Assembly: GCA_964035575.1 (NCBI GenBank)
Contig: OZ037917.1
Span: forward strand, 248,001 to 312,000
DNA from: Rhynchopus sp. YZ270_cl-10
Lineage: Eukaryota > Euglenozoa > Diplonemea > Diplonemida > Diplonemidae
Reading direction: 5' to 3'
Length of the DNA stretch: 64,000 bases
Shown: piece by piece, positions 62,717-64,000 of the stretch
Numbering within the stretch: position 1 is the first letter of the stretch
How the letters are laid out: each line of letters opens with the position of its first letter
The notes under the pieces: model-generated
The model's database searches: none
Told to the model about the DNA's origin: nothing
The model's input: the letters and a program-made list of their open reading frames with translations, nothing else
Position numbers and translations under genes: made by a program

Positions 62717-63291
62717 GTTGACTTTTATTGCAAATTGAAAGGGCTGTTGGTGGGTATGGGGTGGCTGAGGGGGAAAAAATAGGGTGAAATACCAAAAATA
62801 CGGGAAGTGGGGAAGCGTCGTGATATTTGTAGTGTTGTACAAAAAGAGTCTATTTAATCACAGAAAATAACGTTTGAAAGAAATTATGGGATCTTTCAAA
62901 GGGAGGGGGAATTTTATTTGGCAAGATGAACACCTTTTCCCTCTCTGAGTTCAGTCACACCTCAATAAAAAAATGATGTAAGACCTGAACTACAGAAACC
63001 TCCCTCGAAAGTGGACTCCTGCACTCACTTTCCCTTTTTTATGACACACTAAAAAAAAAATTGATATTAATTGCAGGCACCTCTTTAACTGACTCACTGC
63101 CATATGAACGCACCCCAAATAATATCAAGTACTGTGCCGCAATGCTTCAACTTTATGAACTAGGGGGATGGGAGGGGAAAAGGGGAGGAGGGGGAAACTG
63201 TCTAACAGATGTGTACATTACAGGTAAAAACAAAAGACCGTTTTATTGGCCACAAAAATGGTACAAAGAGAAGAAAAAAATGAAAAGTTTA

Positions 63292-63395
63292 TACCGTTTT
63301 CGTAAATATGTTCGACCGTAATAAAGTTCGTCCTTTTCAGGATTTTTCTGGAAGTTCGTCCTTTTTTACGGTCGAACATTTTTACGAATACGGTA
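63292..63395. mobile_element. Small palindromic element (MITE-like), copy 2
   Basis: TACCGTTTTCGTAAATATGT at the left faces ACATTTTTACGAATACGGTA at the right. The core GTTCGTCCTTTTCAGGATTT and GGAAGTTCGTCC matches copy 1 at 1735-1833. Confidence 0.8.
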
Positions 63396-63429
63396 AGATG
63401 ATTCTAAGCCTCTCGTGCTTAGTTACCTT
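63395..63429 (+). repeat. B-type mini-hairpin
   Basis: AAGATGATT CTAAGC CTCTCGT GCTTAG TTACCTT, beginning at the last base of the palindromic element. Confidence 0.85.
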
Positions 63430-63747
63430 ATCAAAAAATGGGGGGGAAATTGAAAGATACTGCACTCAAAAAGAGGCGTTGCTTGTTGTGCAAAACATTT
63501 TTATTTTTGTCATGCCAGGTATTCAGGGGATGGTCGTTTACTCAAATTTTTTTTTTAAAACTCTCAGAAATTCTTGCAGAGCGAACGTATCATCATCAGA
63601 GCACCGACCACGGCGTTGCAACACTGTTTAAAAAAGGGGGGTACAAAAAAAGTTGAAAACTTTCTAAAACACATCTCAGTCGAAGAAACGATATATCCCC
63701 ATACAGTCCGTCAGTCCCTATATTTTATTCTGATCAACTTCAATAAA

Positions 63748-63999
63748 TCATATTTCAGTTGCATACCCGGACTGTGGTGGAAGCTTGGTGGGGTTACCTG
63801 AAGGGCCTCCTAGGGGTGGGGCTGCTGATCCGTATGCGTCTGGTGCTGGGGAAGGGGTGGCGGGCTCGCTGTCACGTCTCCGCCGTCTGGAGGAGGGGGA
63901 ACCTGACTCGCTGCGTCGTCTGCGTCTGCTGCCACCACCACCACCAGACTCGGACGTTCTCCGCCTCCTCCTGCTGCTTGACCTCCCAGGGCTGCTCTC
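63748..63999 (-). CDS. C-terminal end of an SR-rich protein, 5' part beyond the window
   Basis: An open frame of 83 codons plus stop entering from the window edge. It begins ESSPGRSSSRRRRR, continues TSESGGGGGSRRRRRSESGS and PSSRRRRRDSEPATPSPAPD, and ends KLPPQSGYATEI. Arg/Ser-rich tails of this kind are typical of splicing factors such as SR proteins. No folded domain is visible in this piece. A GTAACC...CCACCACAG stretch near the end could be an intron, but the frame is also open through it and the GTAAC start does not match the GTATG donors elsewhere, so it is read as coding. Confidence 0.65.
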   Translation of the reverse strand, partial: ESSPGRSSSRRRRRTSESGGGGGSRRRRRSESGSPSSRRRRRDSEPATPSPAPDAYGSAAPPLGGPSGNPTKLPPQSGYATEI

Positions 64000-64000
64000 G

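Larger units (their letters stand above)
62717..63747. other. Intergenic with MITE copy and B-type hairpin
   Basis: Contains a diverged B-type hairpin (AAGATGAACACC...TCACACCT) near 62924-62962, the palindromic element at 63292-63395 and a clean B-type hairpin overlapping its right end. No gene recognised. Confidence 0.6.

Noticed and set aside
1-64000. tRNA, rRNA, spliced-leader RNA genes and CRISPR arrays
   Set aside because: I looked for T-arm motifs such as GGTTCGAATCC and for regularly spaced repeats on both strands and saw none; the mini-hairpins are too short and irregularly spaced.

Overview
This window looks like nuclear DNA of a protist. Coding stretches are GC-rich. They are separated by A- and T-tract-rich intergenic DNA full of short hairpins and small inverted-repeat elements. 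Short GT-AG introns interrupt several genes, and the proteins include a spliceosomal 15.5K protein, mitochondrial processing peptidase, myotubularin, casein kinase 1, an RBM25-like splicing factor and FYVE-like and PPR proteins. All 20 genes I can support lie on the minus strand, and every intron I could place begins GTATG. Long one-strand gene runs plus a GTATG donor fit Euglenozoa (diplonemid-like) best. That placement is an inference; no spliced-leader gene or rRNA is visible.

Layout, left to right (all genes transcribed right to left): a palindromic minisatellite; a small secreted Cys-rich protein (350-889); a basic coiled-coil protein (2186-2587); SNU13 (3640-4109, two exons); mitochondrial processing peptidase beta (5029-6757, five exons); a mitochondrial PPR-like protein with a 911-bp intron (7180-9806); a PhyH-like 2-oxoglutarate dioxygenase (10928-12448); two purple acid phosphatase paralogues (14168-18051); a myotubularin phosphatase (20176-22890, three exons); a PH/FYVE-like protein (24369-25118); an RBM25-like splicing factor (26212-28030); and a papain-family protein whose catalytic Cys is Asp (29780-30851). 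A 4.7-kb repeat-rich gene desert follows (30852-35595). Then come a CK1 kinase with Tudor-like C-terminal repeats (35596-37691), two near-identical Cache-cyclase receptors (38269-41049 and 45846-48611) flanking a secreted astacin/CUB protease (41984-45328), a giant PAN/RCC1-like membrane receptor (50948-56677), two tandem endoglycoceramidases (58196-59692 and 61220-62716), and the 3' end of an SR-type gene cut by the window edge (63748-63999).

The main functional themes are secretion, membrane sensing and digestion (phosphatases, proteases, glycosidases, receptor cyclases), phosphoinositide biology (myotubularin, FYVE-like) and RNA processing (SNU13, RBM25-like, SR, PPR).

The strongest candidate for something undescribed is a set of about 35-nt interspersed hairpins in the intergenic DNA. 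Several families share one 7-nt loop but carry different, internally complementary stems, and all recognised copies point the same way relative to the one-directional genes. Coordinates for spliced genes were derived by hand from reading frame, splice-site consensus and family similarity; no search or RNA data were available.
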